Assembly: GCF_947488515.1 (NCBI RefSeq)
Contig: NZ_CANKZF010000002.1
Span: forward strand, 1,338,294-1,402,293
Direction of reading: 5' to 3'
Source: an uncultured Nocardioides sp.
GTDB lineage: Bacteria; Actinomycetota; Actinomycetes; Propionibacteriales; Nocardioidaceae
Length of the DNA stretch: 64,000 nt
Part shown: positions 47,723 to 56,940 of the stretch, in pieces
How the letters are laid out: every line of letters starts with the position of its first letter
Position numbering within the stretch: the first letter of the stretch is position 1
Notes under the pieces: generated by a model
Told to the model about the DNA's origin: nothing
What the model saw: the letters and a program-made list of their open reading frames with translations, nothing else
Database searches by the model: none
Program-made: the position numbers and the translations under genes

Positions 47723-48160
47723 ATGGAGGCACCGGAACCGGTCAGGCGGTCGGTGCCGCGCGCCCTCCGACGTGCCTGGCTGGCCGGCCTGGTGCTCCTC
47801 GCCATAGGGGTCGTCCTGCCCGGCACCCTGCTCTCGCTCCCGGGCCTGGTCGTGCTGGCGGCGGCGGCCGGCGTGACGGCCGCCCGCGACGACACCCCGC
47901 GCGGCTGGCACGCCCTCGCGATGGCCGTGCCCGCCCTGCCGCTCGTGGTGGGTGCCGTGGTGATCGGGTGGATGGCGTGGCAGGGCGCCGACCTGCTGAT
48001 CGCCGCGCTGCTCGTCGTGTACGCCGGGCCGGTGCTGGTCGGCTTCTGGGCGGTCTTCGCGATCGCGGCCGTGGTGGAGCTCGTCCGGGGGCGTCGGCGC
48101 CGGTTCGGTGCGGCAGGGCCCGCGTGGAAGAATGACCCGACACCGCCGTCGTACTCCTGA
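47723..48160 (+). CDS. Membrane protein, 145 aa
   Basis: The product has four membrane helices (AWLAGLVLLAIGVVLPGTLL, LPGLVVLAAAAGVTAA, ALAMAVPALPLVVGAVVIGW, YAGPVLVGFWAVFAIAAVVE) and a basic C-terminal tail ending PAWKNDPTPPSYS. No family was recognised. It precedes lepA by nine bases and may be co-transcribed with it. Confidence 0.7.
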   Translation: MEAPEPVRRSVPRALRRAWLAGLVLLAIGVVLPGTLLSLPGLVVLAAAAGVTAARDDTPRGWHALAMAVPALPLVVGAVVIGWMAWQGADLLIAALLVVYAGPVLVGFWAVFAIAAVVELVRGRRRRFGAAGPAWKNDPTPPSYS

Positions 48161-48169
48161 AAGCAGTCC

Positions 48170-50044
48170 GTGAGCCTCACCAAAGCGCCGAAGCCTGGCT
48201 CGACCGACCCGTCGATCATCCGCAACTTCTGCATCATCGCGCACATCGACCACGGCAAGTCGACGCTGGCCGACCGGATGCTCCAGCTCACCGGGGTCGT
48301 CGACGAGCGGGCGTCGCGTGCGCAGTACCTCGACCGGATGGACATCGAGCGCGAGCGCGGCATCACGATCAAGTCGCAGGCCGTGCGGATGCCGTGGACC
48401 GTCCCGGACGGCAACTCCGAGGACGCGGAGCCCGGCACCTACGTCCTCAACATGATCGACACCCCCGGCCACGTCGACTTCACCTACGAGGTGTCCCGCT
48501 CGCTCGAGGCGTGCGAGGCGGCGGTCCTCCTGGTCGACGCCGCCCAGGGCATCGAGGCGCAGACCCTCGCCAACCTCTACCTCGCGATGGGCGCCGACCT
48601 CCACATCATCCCGGTGCTCAACAAGATCGACCTCCCGAGCGCCAACATCGAGAAGTACGCCGCCGAGCTCGCCGGCCTGGTCGGCTGCGAGCCGGAGGAG
48701 GTGCTCCTCACCAGCGCCAAGACCGGCGTGGGCGTCGAGGCGCTCCTCAACGAGATCGTGAAGCAGACCCCGCCGCCGGTGGGCGACGCGGACGCCCCGG
48801 CCCGCGCGCTGATCTTCGACTCGGTCTACGACACCTACCGCGGCGTGGTGACCTACGTCCGCGTGGTCGACGGCAAGCTCAGCCACCGCGACCGGATCAA
48901 GATGATGTCGACCAACGCCGTGCACGAGATGCTCGAGGTCGGCGTCATCAGCCCCGAGCCGGTCAAGGCCGCCGACCTGGGAGTCGGCGAGGTCGGCTAC
49001 CTGATCACCGGCGTGAAGGACGTGCGCCAGTCGCGCGTGGGTGACACGGTCACCTCGCAGCACCACGGCGCCACGGAGTCGCTCGGCGGCTACAAGCACC
49101 CGAACCCGATGGTCTACGCCGGGCTCTACCCGATCGACGGCGACGACTACCCGACGCTGCGCGACGCGCTCGAGAAGCTGCAGCTCAACGACGCGGCGCT
49201 GACCTACGAGCCGGAGACCTCCGGCGCGCTCGGCTTCGGCTTCCGCTGCGGCTTCCTCGGCCTGCTCCACATGGAGATCACGCGCGACCGGCTCGAGCGC
49301 GAGTTCAACCTCGACCTGATCTCGACCGCGCCCAACGTGGTCTACGAGGTCCTCCTCGACGACGGCACCGAGGTCGAGGTGACCAACCCGAGCGAGTACC
49401 CCGACGGCAAGGTGTCCGAGGTCCGCGAGCCCGTCGTGAAGGCGACGATCCTCGCGCCGTCCGACTACATCGGCACGATCATGGAGCTGTGCCAGCTCAA
49501 GCGCGGCAACCTGCAGGGGATGGACTACCTGTCGGAGGACCGCGTCGAGATGCGCTACACGCTGCCGATGGGTGAGATCGTCTTCGACTTCTTCGACCAG
49601 CTGAAGTCGCGCACCAAGGGCTACGCCTCGCTCGACTACGAGCGCTCGGGCGAGCAGGCCGCCGACCTGGTCAAGGTCGACATCCTGCTCCAGGGCGAGC
49701 CGGTCGACGCGTTCAGCGCGATCGTGCACCGCGACGCGGCCTACTCCTACGGCGTGATGATGGCCGGCAAGCTGAAGGACCTGATCCCGCGCCAGCAGTT
49801 CGAGGTGCCGATCCAGGCCGCCATCGGCGCGCGTGTCATCGCCCGCGAGACCATCCGCGCCATCCGCAAGGACGTGCTGGCCAAGTGCTACGGCGGCGAC
49901 ATCAGCCGCAAGCGCAAGCTGCTCGAGAAGCAGAAGGCCGGCAAGAAGCGGATGAAGAACATCGGCTCCGTCGAGGTGCCGCCGGAGGCCTTCGTCGCCG
50001 CGCTCGCCACCACGCAGCCGGCGGAGAAGTCCGGCAAGAAGTGA
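48170..50044 (+). CDS. lepA: Elongation factor 4 (LepA)
   Basis: LepA is a ribosome-associated GTPase that back-translocates stalled or misplaced tRNAs. The 624-residue product shows the G motifs [51 protein letters not shown] and [17 protein letters not shown], and the LepA C-terminal domain [40 protein letters not shown]. The start is GTG. Its stop overlaps hutD by GTGA. Confidence 0.98.
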   Translation: MSLTKAPKPGSTDPSIIRNFCIIAHIDHGKSTLADRMLQLTGVVDERASRAQYLDRMDIERERGITIKSQAVRMPWTVPDGNSEDAEPGTYVLNMIDTPGHVDFTYEVSRSLEACEAAVLLVDAAQGIEAQTLANLYLAMGADLHIIPVLNKIDLPSANIEKYAAELAGLVGCEPEEVLLTSAKTGVGVEALLNEIVKQTPPPVGDADAPARALIFDSVYDTYRGVVTYVRVVDGKLSHRDRIKMMSTNAVHEMLEVGVISPEPVKAADLGVGEVGYLITGVKDVRQSRVGDTVTSQHHGATESLGGYKHPNPMVYAGLYPIDGDDYPTLRDALEKLQLNDAALTYEPETSGALGFGFRCGFLGLLHMEITRDRLEREFNLDLISTAPNVVYEVLLDDGTEVEVTNPSEYPDGKVSEVREPVVKATILAPSDYIGTIMELCQLKRGNLQGMDYLSEDRVEMRYTLPMGEIVFDFFDQLKSRTKGYASLDYERSGEQAADLVKVDILLQGEPVDAFSAIVHRDAAYSYGVMMAGKLKDLIPRQQFEVPIQAAIGARVIARETIRAIRKDVLAKCYGGDISRKRKLLEKQKAGKKRMKNIGSVEVPPEAFVAALATTQPAEKSGKK

Positions 50045-50544
50045 GCCCGGCCCGGGCGGTCCGTGCCGCCGACGTGCGGCCCCGGCCGTGGGCCAACGGG
50101 GGCGGCACGACGCGCGAGCTCGCGGTCGCCGACGACGGCGCCTGGCGGATCAGCCTGGCCGACGTCGACCGCGACGGGCCGTTCTCGACGTTCCCCGGCC
50201 GGCAGCGCCTGCTGACCCTCGTCGAGGGACCGGTGCTCGACCTGCAGGTGGACGGCGACGCGCACGTCGTCGAGCCGCAGCGGCCGTTCGCCTTCGCGGG
50301 AGACGCGACCACCGTGGCGTCCGTGCCGGAGGGGCCCGTGCGGGTCCTCAACGTCGTCGTCGACCCGGGCCTCGTCCGGCCCTACGTCACCGTGCTCGAG
50401 CTGGGCCGCTCCTCGACCTTCCCGCTGGGCGCCGACCAGGCGGCCTACGTCCTCACGGGCGAGCAGTCGGGCACCCTCGTGCTCGGCCCGGGCGAGGTCG
50501 GCGGCCGCGGCACGGTCGCGGTCGTCACCCTCGAGCGGTCCTGA
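50041..50544 (+). CDS. HutD/Ves family protein
   Basis: The 167-residue cupin-like product starts with GTG in a GTGA overlap with lepA. It shows [20 protein letters not shown] and [20 protein letters not shown], then [20 protein letters not shown], the HutD pattern. HutD is linked to histidine use in other bacteria, but no hut genes are seen here. Function is uncertain. Confidence 0.85.
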   Translation: MSPARAVRAADVRPRPWANGGGTTRELAVADDGAWRISLADVDRDGPFSTFPGRQRLLTLVEGPVLDLQVDGDAHVVEPQRPFAFAGDATTVASVPEGPVRVLNVVVDPGLVRPYVTVLELGRSSTFPLGADQAAYVLTGEQSGTLVLGPGEVGGRGTVAVVTLERS

Positions 50545-50579
50545 CTGCGGGTCCGCGCGGCGTCGGGCAGAGTGGTCGG

Positions 50580-50909
50580 ATGGCTGCCTGGCAGGATGTC
50601 GAGGAGATCGCCCTCGGGCTGGCCGGCGCCCGGCCGGCGCTCTCGCACGGCGGCGACCCCACCATCGAGGTCGGCCGGCACCCGTTCGCCCGGCTGAGGT
50701 GGGACGACGAGGGACGGGAGCTGCTCCAGTTCTGGTCGCTCGACCTCGACTCGGAGGCGGCCCTCGCCGACCGCCGCGACACGTTCGTGCGGGTGGACAC
50801 CTTCAAGGTCAAGGTGTCGGTCTGGGCGCGCCTCGACCTGCTCGACCGGACCGAGCTGACCGAGGTCCTCACCGACTCGTGGAAGGCTCGGCGGGGAGTG
50901 CGCGGGTAG
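50580..50909 (+). CDS. MmcQ/YjbR family protein
   Basis: The 109-residue product begins MAAWQDVEEIALGLAGARPA and shows LSHGGDPTIEVGRHPFARLR and ALADRRDTFVRVDTFKVKVS, the YjbR/CyaY-like fold with a possible DNA-binding role. ATG 50580 follows hutD by 35 bases. The stop is one base from the stop of the convergent gene. Confidence 0.85.
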   Translation: MAAWQDVEEIALGLAGARPALSHGGDPTIEVGRHPFARLRWDDEGRELLQFWSLDLDSEAALADRRDTFVRVDTFKVKVSVWARLDLLDRTELTEVLTDSWKARRGVRG

Positions 50910-50910
50910 G

Positions 50911-51504
50911 TCAGGTTGCGGGTGCCCAGCGCGGGTCGCGCCCGAGCCGGGCGAGCAACCGGTCGGTCACCGAGGCGTCGTCGCCGACCTCGACGGCCTC
51001 GGCGCACACGCCCTCCGAGTGCAGGGCAGCCCCCCAGCCGTCCGCGGTGGCGTGCAGGTCGGCGGCCTCGGCGTCGCTGACCGACCACCCCTGACCGGTG
51101 GCCCGGGCGACGTCGGAGCCGTGCACCACGAGGTCCCAGCCGTAGAAGTCGGCGACGGTCGCGGCGATCGTCGTACGCCCGAAGTAGCCGTCGTACTCCC
51201 GCGCGGCCACGCCGTCGGCCTCCAGCACCGACGTGACGTGCGCGCGCTGGGCCCGCCACGCGGCCGCCGGGTCGGCGAGGTCCGGCTCCGGACCGGCGTC
51301 GAGGCCCTGCGTGCCGAGGAAGTCACGCTGGGTCTGGAGCACGTGGCCGACGACGTCGCGGGCGCTCCAGCCGTCGCACGGGGAGGGTGCGTCCCAGTCG
51401 TCGCCCGAGACGTCGACCGCGTCCACCACCTGGGTGAAGCGGTCGGCGCGCTGCTGGAAGAGGGAGAGGTAGTGGTCGGTGCCGGGGGTCGTCGTCTGCG
51501 TCAT
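50911..51504 (-). CDS. TIGR03086-family metal-binding protein (DinB/maleylpyruvate isomerase-like)
   Basis: The 197-residue product has the mycothiol-dependent enzyme plan: WDAPSPCDGWSARDVVGHVL with the first metal His, TIAATVADFYGWDLVVHGSD with the second His and Asp, and ARATGQGWSVSDAEAADLHA. Members of this fold use mycothiol or act as unknown thiol-dependent enzymes. ATG 51504. It is divergent from an AraC-family regulator at 51556 across a dyad, so control by that protein is likely. Confidence 0.85.
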   Translation of the reverse strand: MTQTTTPGTDHYLSLFQQRADRFTQVVDAVDVSGDDWDAPSPCDGWSARDVVGHVLQTQRDFLGTQGLDAGPEPDLADPAAAWRAQRAHVTSVLEADGVAAREYDGYFGRTTIAATVADFYGWDLVVHGSDVARATGQGWSVSDAEAADLHATADGWGAALHSEGVCAEAVEVGDDASVTDRLLARLGRDPRWAPAT

Positions 51505-51525
51505 GCGACCACTCTCGTCGCTGCG

Positions 51526-51555
51526 GTGTCGGAGGGGATTGTGATAATCCGACAC
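51526..51555. promoter_or_regulatory. Nested dyad in the TIGR03086/AraC intergenic region
   Basis: GTGTCGGA (51526-51533) and TCCGACAC (51548-51555) are perfect 8-bp arms. Inside lies GGATT-GTGAT-AATCC (51536-51550). The -10-like GATAAT (51543-51548), seven bases before the AraC ATG, is within the dyad, so a bound protein would block transcription. Confidence 0.55.
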
Positions 51556-52416
51556 ATGAGCAGCCGGACCGGGGAAGACGGCCCGCACCCGGTGGACCCG
51601 ATCGACCGGGCCCACCTGACGGGCGTGAGCCGACCGTCCCCGCCGATCCACCGCTACGGCCCCAGCGAGCGCCTCGTCGACCTGGTCGAGCGCTACTGGA
51701 TCCCCGTGTGGTCACTGGCCGAGCCGTCGACCCAGTCCACGCTCCAGCACCCGGTCTGCCTGGTGGTCGTCAGCGACACCTACGCCCGGTTCTACGGCGT
51801 CAGCCGGGGCCGCTCGAGCGTCACGCTGGAGGGCGACGGCTGGGCGGTCGGCACGATGCTCAGCCCGGCCGCGGGCCGCCTGGTCCTCGGCCGGTCGGTC
51901 GCCGAGGTCACCGACACGTGGGTCGACCTGGGCGACCTCGTCCCCGATCCGGCCGTCGTCGAGGGCGTGCGCGCTGCGATGGCGGACGACCCGCACGACC
52001 CCGCCGCCCATCTCGCGGCGGTCGCCCACGTCGAGTCGTGGCTGGCGACGCACCTGCCGGTCGACGAGGCCGGGCTCCTGGTCAACCGGCTGGTCGCCTG
52101 GCTGGGCGACCACCAGGAGGTCACCCGGGTCGACGACCTCGCGCGCGAGGCGGGGCTGTCCGAGCGCAGCCTCCAGCGGCTGGTGGAGCAGCGCATCGGG
52201 CTGAGCCCGAAGTGGCTCCTGCAGCGACGCCGCCTGCACGACGCTGTCGAGGCGCTGAAGGCCGGCCGCGGCAGCCTCGCGGAGGTGGCCGCCGACCTGG
52301 GCTATGCCGACCAGGCCCACTTCACCCACGACTTCCGCACGGTCACCGGGATGACGCCCGGGGAGTACCTCAAGGACCAGCCCCGGGACCCGCCCGTCAG
52401 GTCGCCTCGCGGCTGA
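51556..52416 (+). CDS. AraC-family transcriptional regulator
   Basis: The 286-residue product has an N-terminal sensor region (SPPIHRYGPSERLVDLVERY, the DUF6597 type) and a C-terminal AraC DNA-binding domain: VDDLAREAGLSERSLQRLVE, IGLSPKWLLQRRRLHDAVEA, LAEVAADLGYADQAHFTHDF, ending TGMTPGEYLK. ATG 51556 lies seven bases after GATAAT without a Shine-Dalgarno sequence. The likely target is the divergent TIGR03086 gene. The 3' end overlaps the convergent gene by 20 bp. Confidence 0.9.
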   Translation: MSSRTGEDGPHPVDPIDRAHLTGVSRPSPPIHRYGPSERLVDLVERYWIPVWSLAEPSTQSTLQHPVCLVVVSDTYARFYGVSRGRSSVTLEGDGWAVGTMLSPAAGRLVLGRSVAEVTDTWVDLGDLVPDPAVVEGVRAAMADDPHDPAAHLAAVAHVESWLATHLPVDEAGLLVNRLVAWLGDHQEVTRVDDLAREAGLSERSLQRLVEQRIGLSPKWLLQRRRLHDAVEALKAGRGSLAEVAADLGYADQAHFTHDFRTVTGMTPGEYLKDQPRDPPVRSPRG

Positions 52417-53482
52417 GCGTCACCTCGGTGACGGTGATGCCGAGGGCGGACTCGAGGGCGGCGACGGGCTCGTCGAGCTCGGCCTTGCGCGGCCGCCTCG
52501 TCCGCGCGAACCACGTGACCTCGAGAGGTCGGCGCCTCGCAGTGCCGGCGGCCCGCCAGAAGCCGGTGATCCGACCGTCCACGAGCAGCGGCGGGAGCAG
52601 CATCCCGTTGGACTCGTTCCACAGCCGCCGGTGGTGCTCGGACGTCGCGAACCGGTCGCGGGCCTTGGAGTCGTAGCCGCACAGAAGGGCGTCGAACTCG
52701 GGCAGCAGGCGCACGCCCGGCAGGTCCCGCGGGGGCGGGGCGTCCGGCAGGTCGACGTACGCCCTGCCGTCCGGTCCGTCGTGCTCGACGACGTCCAGGC
52801 CCGCCAGCCCCTCCTCGACGGCCTTGAGCGGGACCCCGGCCCACCATGCGACGTCCTGCCGCGACGAGGGCCCGTGGGCGCGCAGGTGGAGGCGTACGAC
52901 GTCGGCCATCGTGACCGGTCCGGTGCGGTCGAACGTGCCGTAGACCGGCTTGCCCTGACCCTCCCAGCGGTCGCCCGAGGCGGGCCGGCGGACCAGGGCG
53001 CCGTGGGCGAAGCCGAGGTAGCGACCCGGGCCGGCGGCCGCAGCGTCGAGGGAGGCGGGGGCGTGGCGGGCGAGCCACTCGTCGACGTGGGCGCGGAGCT
53101 CGTCAGGGGTGCGCCACTCGCGGGCGTAGGCCTCGATGGAGACCCACAGGTCGGCGATCTGCGCGTCGCTGATGCCCAGCACCCGGGCCCACCGCTGGTG
53201 CTGCCCGACGCGGGTGGCCTCGGCGAGCACGGTGTAGGCCTCGGGCGTCGCGGTGTGGACGGTGCCGCGGATCGTGCTGCCGCGCACGATCTCGCCGGCG
53301 TCGTAGGCCGCCGTGATCTCGGCGTGGGTCACGCCGGGGAAGCGTGCGCCGAGGCCGATGAACGCCGACCGCGCGGTCTGGGTCTGCAGGTCGCCGATCG
53401 CGCGCACCCGCTCCGCCACCGTGCCCGGGTCGTCGGGGAACTGCCGGGCCAGCGACGCGGCGGCCAGGTCGTCCCAGCTCAT
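52397..53482 (-). CDS. Winged-helix DNA-binding domain protein (HTH_42/YcaQ-like)
   Basis: The 361-residue product shows RAIGDLQTQTARSAFIGLGA, IVRGSTIRGTVHTATPEAYT, VVRLHLRAHGPSSRQDVAWW and VRLLPEFDALLCGYDSKARD, the HTH_42 pattern. YcaQ-type members are DNA glycosylases for crosslink repair; shorter members like this one have no proven role. ATG 53482 follows TAGGGT by seven bases on the minus strand; a GTG at 53491 is less likely because it lies inside that -10. Confidence 0.85.
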   Translation of the reverse strand: MSWDDLAAASLARQFPDDPGTVAERVRAIGDLQTQTARSAFIGLGARFPGVTHAEITAAYDAGEIVRGSTIRGTVHTATPEAYTVLAEATRVGQHQRWARVLGISDAQIADLWVSIEAYAREWRTPDELRAHVDEWLARHAPASLDAAAAGPGRYLGFAHGALVRRPASGDRWEGQGKPVYGTFDRTGPVTMADVVRLHLRAHGPSSRQDVAWWAGVPLKAVEEGLAGLDVVEHDGPDGRAYVDLPDAPPPRDLPGVRLLPEFDALLCGYDSKARDRFATSEHHRRLWNESNGMLLPPLLVDGRITGFWRAAGTARRRPLEVTWFARTRRPRKAELDEPVAALESALGITVTEVTLSREAT

Positions 53483-53515
53483 GGCCGTCACCCTAGGGGC
53501 GCCGGCGGGCCGGTG

Positions 53516-54430
53516 CTACCGGGCCGGAGCCGGGAAGCCGCCGGCCCGGAGCAGCGCTCCGGGGAGGCGCTTGCCCAGTCGTTGCTCCAGCCAGGCGGTC
53601 GTGGCCGTGGTGGTCGCGAGGTCCAGGCCGGTGCTGACGCCCATCCGGTCGAAGAGGTAGACGAGGTCCTCGGTGGCGACGTTGCCCGTGGCGTTGGGGG
53701 CGAACGGGCAGCCGCCGGTGCCGCCGATGCTGGCGTCGAGGGTGCGGACCCCAGCGGCGTGCGCCGCCACGGCGTTGGCCACACCGGTGTGCCGGGTGTC
53801 GTGGAGGTGCAGGCGGAGCGGCACGTCGGCGCCGGCGACCTCGGCGGCCAGGGCGAGCCGGGACGAGACCTGGCTCGGCACCGCCACGCCGATGGTGTCG
53901 GCGAGCGCCAGCTCGTCGGGTCCGGCGTCGGCGACGCGGCCGAGGACGTCCCGCAGCCGCTCCTCGGGGACCTCGCCCTCGAACGGGCAGCCGAACGCCG
54001 CGCCGACGGTCACCGTCGTGAGCACACCGGCCGCGCGGGCCCGCTCGACGAGCGAGGCCGCCTGCCGGCAGGCCTCCTCGGTGGTGACGCCCTGGTTGCG
54101 CAGGCAGAACGTGTCGGTCGCGACGACCACGACGTCGACCTCGTGCACCCCGGCCGCCAGGGCGCGGTCGAGGCCGCGGTCGTTCATCACGAGGCCGGCA
54201 TAGCTGACCCCGTCGGGCCGCGGGAGCGCGGCCATCACCTGGTCGGCGTCGGCCATCTGCGGCACGCGGGCGGGGTTGACGAAGCTGGTCACCTCGATGC
54301 GCCGCGCGCCGGCCCGTACGGCACGCTCCACGAGCTCGACCTTGTCGGCGGTCGACAGCAGGGCGCTCTCGTTCTGCAGCCCGTCCCGAGGGGCCATCTC
54401 GACGATGCTCACCTCGTCGGTCGACGTCAC
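53516..54430 (-). CDS. Hydroxymethylglutaryl-CoA lyase-like enzyme
   Basis: The 304-residue product belongs to the HMGL family, which splits HMG-CoA into acetyl-CoA and acetoacetate. SIVEMAPRDGLQNESALLST holds the catalytic Arg-Asp, RLHLHDTRHTG the metal-binding His pair, and GGTGGCPFAPNATGNVATED the active-site Cys loop. A related acyl-CoA such as citramalyl-CoA could be the substrate. The GTG at 54430 overlaps the cysteine-hydrolase stop (GTGA). It is the last gene of the operon starting at 60251. Confidence 0.88.
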   Translation of the reverse strand: MTSTDEVSIVEMAPRDGLQNESALLSTADKVELVERAVRAGARRIEVTSFVNPARVPQMADADQVMAALPRPDGVSYAGLVMNDRGLDRALAAGVHEVDVVVVATDTFCLRNQGVTTEEACRQAASLVERARAAGVLTTVTVGAAFGCPFEGEVPEERLRDVLGRVADAGPDELALADTIGVAVPSQVSSRLALAAEVAGADVPLRLHLHDTRHTGVANAVAAHAAGVRTLDASIGGTGGCPFAPNATGNVATEDLVYLFDRMGVSTGLDLATTTATTAWLEQRLGKRLPGALLRAGGFPAPAR

Positions 54431-55059
54431 CGGTCGCCACCTCGGGAGGCGGGTCGGGAAGAGGCGGCGAGGTAGGCAAGGGCGGTCGCCTCGTCCACCA
54501 CCTCGGCGTACTTGGCCCCCAGGTCGCGGAGGTTGGCCTCGTGCGGCTCGGGTGCCCGGTCCCCGACCGCGTCCGCGACGACCAGCGGGACGAACCCGTG
54601 CTGGATCGCGTCGACCGCGGTGGCCCGGATGCACCCGCTGGTGCTGACCCCGACGACGACGACCGTGTCGACGCCGCTCGCGTGCAGGGTGGAGGCGAGT
54701 GAGGTGCCGAAGAAGGCGCTGGCGTACTGCTTGACGACCACCAGCTCGTCGTCCGTCGGCGCGACGGGGGGCATCAGCTCGCCCATCGGCCCGTCGCCGA
54801 CCAGCGCCTGCAGTGCCGGGACCTTGCGGAAGAACACCCCGCCGTCGGCGCCGCCGGCGCTGTAGCGCACGCGGCTGTGCACCACGGGTACGCCGTGCTG
54901 CCGGGCGGTCGCCAGCACCCGCGCCGCGGAGTGCAGGCAGTCGTCGGTGGGCAGGCACAGCGCGCTGGCGGGGTCGAAGTAGGCCCGCATCATGTCGACG
55001 GCCAGGACCGCCGGCGAGTGCCCCGGTCGCAGGGAGCCCCCGAAGGGATCGTCACCCAC
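54427..55059 (-). CDS. Isochorismatase-family cysteine hydrolase (N-carbamoyl amidase-like)
   Basis: The 210-residue product shows the triad: Asp in SPAVLAVDMMRAYFDP, Lys in VVVKQYASAFFGTSLA and Cys in VVVGVSTSGCIRATAVDAIQ. The stretch FVPLVVADAVGDRAPEPHEA resembles N-carbamoylsarcosine amidases. Such an enzyme would fit downstream of a hydantoinase, hydrolysing an N-carbamoyl amino acid. It starts with GTG seven bases after hyuB and overlaps the lyase gene. The specific substrate is inferred only. Confidence 0.85.
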   Translation of the reverse strand: MGDDPFGGSLRPGHSPAVLAVDMMRAYFDPASALCLPTDDCLHSAARVLATARQHGVPVVHSRVRYSAGGADGGVFFRKVPALQALVGDGPMGELMPPVAPTDDELVVVKQYASAFFGTSLASTLHASGVDTVVVVGVSTSGCIRATAVDAIQHGFVPLVVADAVGDRAPEPHEANLRDLGAKYAEVVDEATALAYLAASSRPASRGGDR

Positions 55060-55065
55060 GCCGGG

Positions 55066-56937
55066 TCACCGGGGGACCGGGGGTCGCGGGGCGGGCAGGC
55101 CGGTCTCCTCGAGGGCGCGCTCCAGGATCGTCTCCAGCGGCGGACCCATGTCGAAGGTCGGCAGCGGGTGCGGCCGGTCGGCGTCGAGCGTGCTCCGCAA
55201 CGACTCCGTCGCGGACACGTCCACGGCACCGGACTCGTCGCACACCACCCCGTATCGGCGCGCACCGTCGGCGCTCACCAGGCCGCGGCGGACCTCGAGC
55301 CCGACCAGGTCGGGGTCCCGGGCGAGCGGGTCGCCCCACCCGCCACCGCCCCAGGTGACGAAGTGCAGCAGGTCACCGCGCTCCACGGGCACGTCGTGGA
55401 CCTTGCTGCCCAGGACCTCGGTCGTGCCGTCGGCGCGCTCGAGCCACTTGCGGCCGCGCGCACCGGGCTCTCCGCCGTTGACGCCCCAGGGGTACGTCAG
55501 CCAGCGATCGTCGTGGATCGCGATGGTGCCGGCCTCGAGGAAGCGGTAGGCCACGTCGACCCCGTTGCCGCCGCGGTGCAGCCCCGCGCCTCCGGTGTCG
55601 GCCACGGTCTCCCAGCGCTCGATGCGCAGCGGGTAGTAGGACTCGAGGTACTCGCACGGGATGTTGACGAACGAGGGCCACAGGGAGTGGCCGTCCGGTC
55701 CGTCGCCGATCGGCCGGCCGGGGATGCCGCCGAAGCCGATGGAGTAGAGCTGGAACCACTCGTTCTTGCGGTCGCCCTCGCCGTAGGTGCCGGAGTACAT
55801 GAAGTGCGGGGACGAGGAGAAGCCGGCAGCGTTCAGCAGGTCCGGGTTGGTCTGGCCCAGCAGGCCGCCGAAGAGGTCGAACACGCGACCGATGCCGTGG
55901 TTGCGCGCGTTCAGCGCCGCCGGGTACTGCGGCTTCCAGAACGAGTCGTCCGGGATCTCCACGTCGACGAGGGGGTAGAAGCCGTCGTTCCAGAGGATCT
56001 GCGGGTCGGCCACGGTGATCATGTAGATCCCGAAGAACATCCGGACGAGGTTCTCGTTGATGTAGTAGTTGATCGGCCCCTGGGCCTGTGGGCTGCTGCC
56101 GGTGAAGTCGAGCAGCACCTTGTCGCCGGTGCGGGTGAGGCTCAGCTTGAGCTCGTACGGCCCGTAGCCGAGGCCGTCGTCGCAGATGTAGTCGGTGAAC
56201 GACAGCGTCCGGCCCTCCTCGAACACCATGGCCAGCAGCGTCTTCATGGCCCGGTAGTTGCGGTCGAGGAGCGCCTCCAGTGCCGAGTTGTAGGTGTCGA
56301 CGCCGAAGCGGGCGCACAGCTCCTGCACCCGGCGGGCGGCGGTCCGGCACGCGGCCACGATCCCGTTGAGGTCGGCGCGGTTCCAGTCGGGCTTGCGGAC
56401 CTGGTTGAGGATGATCCGCAGCGCGTCGTCGTCGAGGACGCCCTTCTTGTAGAGCCGGAAGGGCGGGATGACGACGCCCTCCTCGAAGATCGTTCGCGCG
56501 TCGGTCGGCATCGACGCGGGCGTCTTGCCGCCGACGTCCGACATGTGCCCGAACATCGACGACCAGCCGACGATGCGGCCCTCGAAGAAGATCGGCATCA
56601 CCACCAGCCAGTCGTTGGCGTGGCTGATCGCGGCGCCGCACGAGTAGGGGTCCGACGTCAGCAGGACGTCGCCCTCCTCGATCGTGCCGTCGAAGTTGTC
56701 GAGGAAGTCGGGGATGGACAGGCCGAACTGGCCGACCATCATCTTCCCGTCGCGGTTGGCGATCAGTGGGAACTCGTCGTGCTGCTCGCGGATGCCGGGG
56801 GAGAGGGCCGTGCGGAACAGCACCTCGTCCATCTCGTAGCGGGCGTTGCGCAGCGCGTTCTCCACGAGGTCGAGGGTCACGAGGTCGACCTCGACCTGCT
56901 GCATCGGGGAGGTGTTGGTCTCGATCAGGCGTGCCAT
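55066..56937 (-). CDS. Hydantoinase B/oxoprolinase family protein
   Basis: The 623-residue product is the B subunit of ATP-dependent hydantoinase, oxoprolinase or acetone-carboxylase-type enzymes. Features include FRTALSPGIREQHDEFPLIA, DVLLTSDPYSCGAAISHAND, WSSMFGHMSDVGGKTPASMP and the C-terminal Gly-rich stretch VTWGGGGWGDPLARDPDLVG. AGGAGG precedes ATG 56937, and the A subunit ends three bases upstream. The partners form the catalytic complex. Confidence 0.93.
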   Translation of the reverse strand: MARLIETNTSPMQQVEVDLVTLDLVENALRNARYEMDEVLFRTALSPGIREQHDEFPLIANRDGKMMVGQFGLSIPDFLDNFDGTIEEGDVLLTSDPYSCGAAISHANDWLVVMPIFFEGRIVGWSSMFGHMSDVGGKTPASMPTDARTIFEEGVVIPPFRLYKKGVLDDDALRIILNQVRKPDWNRADLNGIVAACRTAARRVQELCARFGVDTYNSALEALLDRNYRAMKTLLAMVFEEGRTLSFTDYICDDGLGYGPYELKLSLTRTGDKVLLDFTGSSPQAQGPINYYINENLVRMFFGIYMITVADPQILWNDGFYPLVDVEIPDDSFWKPQYPAALNARNHGIGRVFDLFGGLLGQTNPDLLNAAGFSSSPHFMYSGTYGEGDRKNEWFQLYSIGFGGIPGRPIGDGPDGHSLWPSFVNIPCEYLESYYPLRIERWETVADTGGAGLHRGGNGVDVAYRFLEAGTIAIHDDRWLTYPWGVNGGEPGARGRKWLERADGTTEVLGSKVHDVPVERGDLLHFVTWGGGGWGDPLARDPDLVGLEVRRGLVSADGARRYGVVCDESGAVDVSATESLRSTLDADRPHPLPTFDMGPPLETILERALEETGLPAPRPPVPR

Positions 56938-56940
56938 GGC

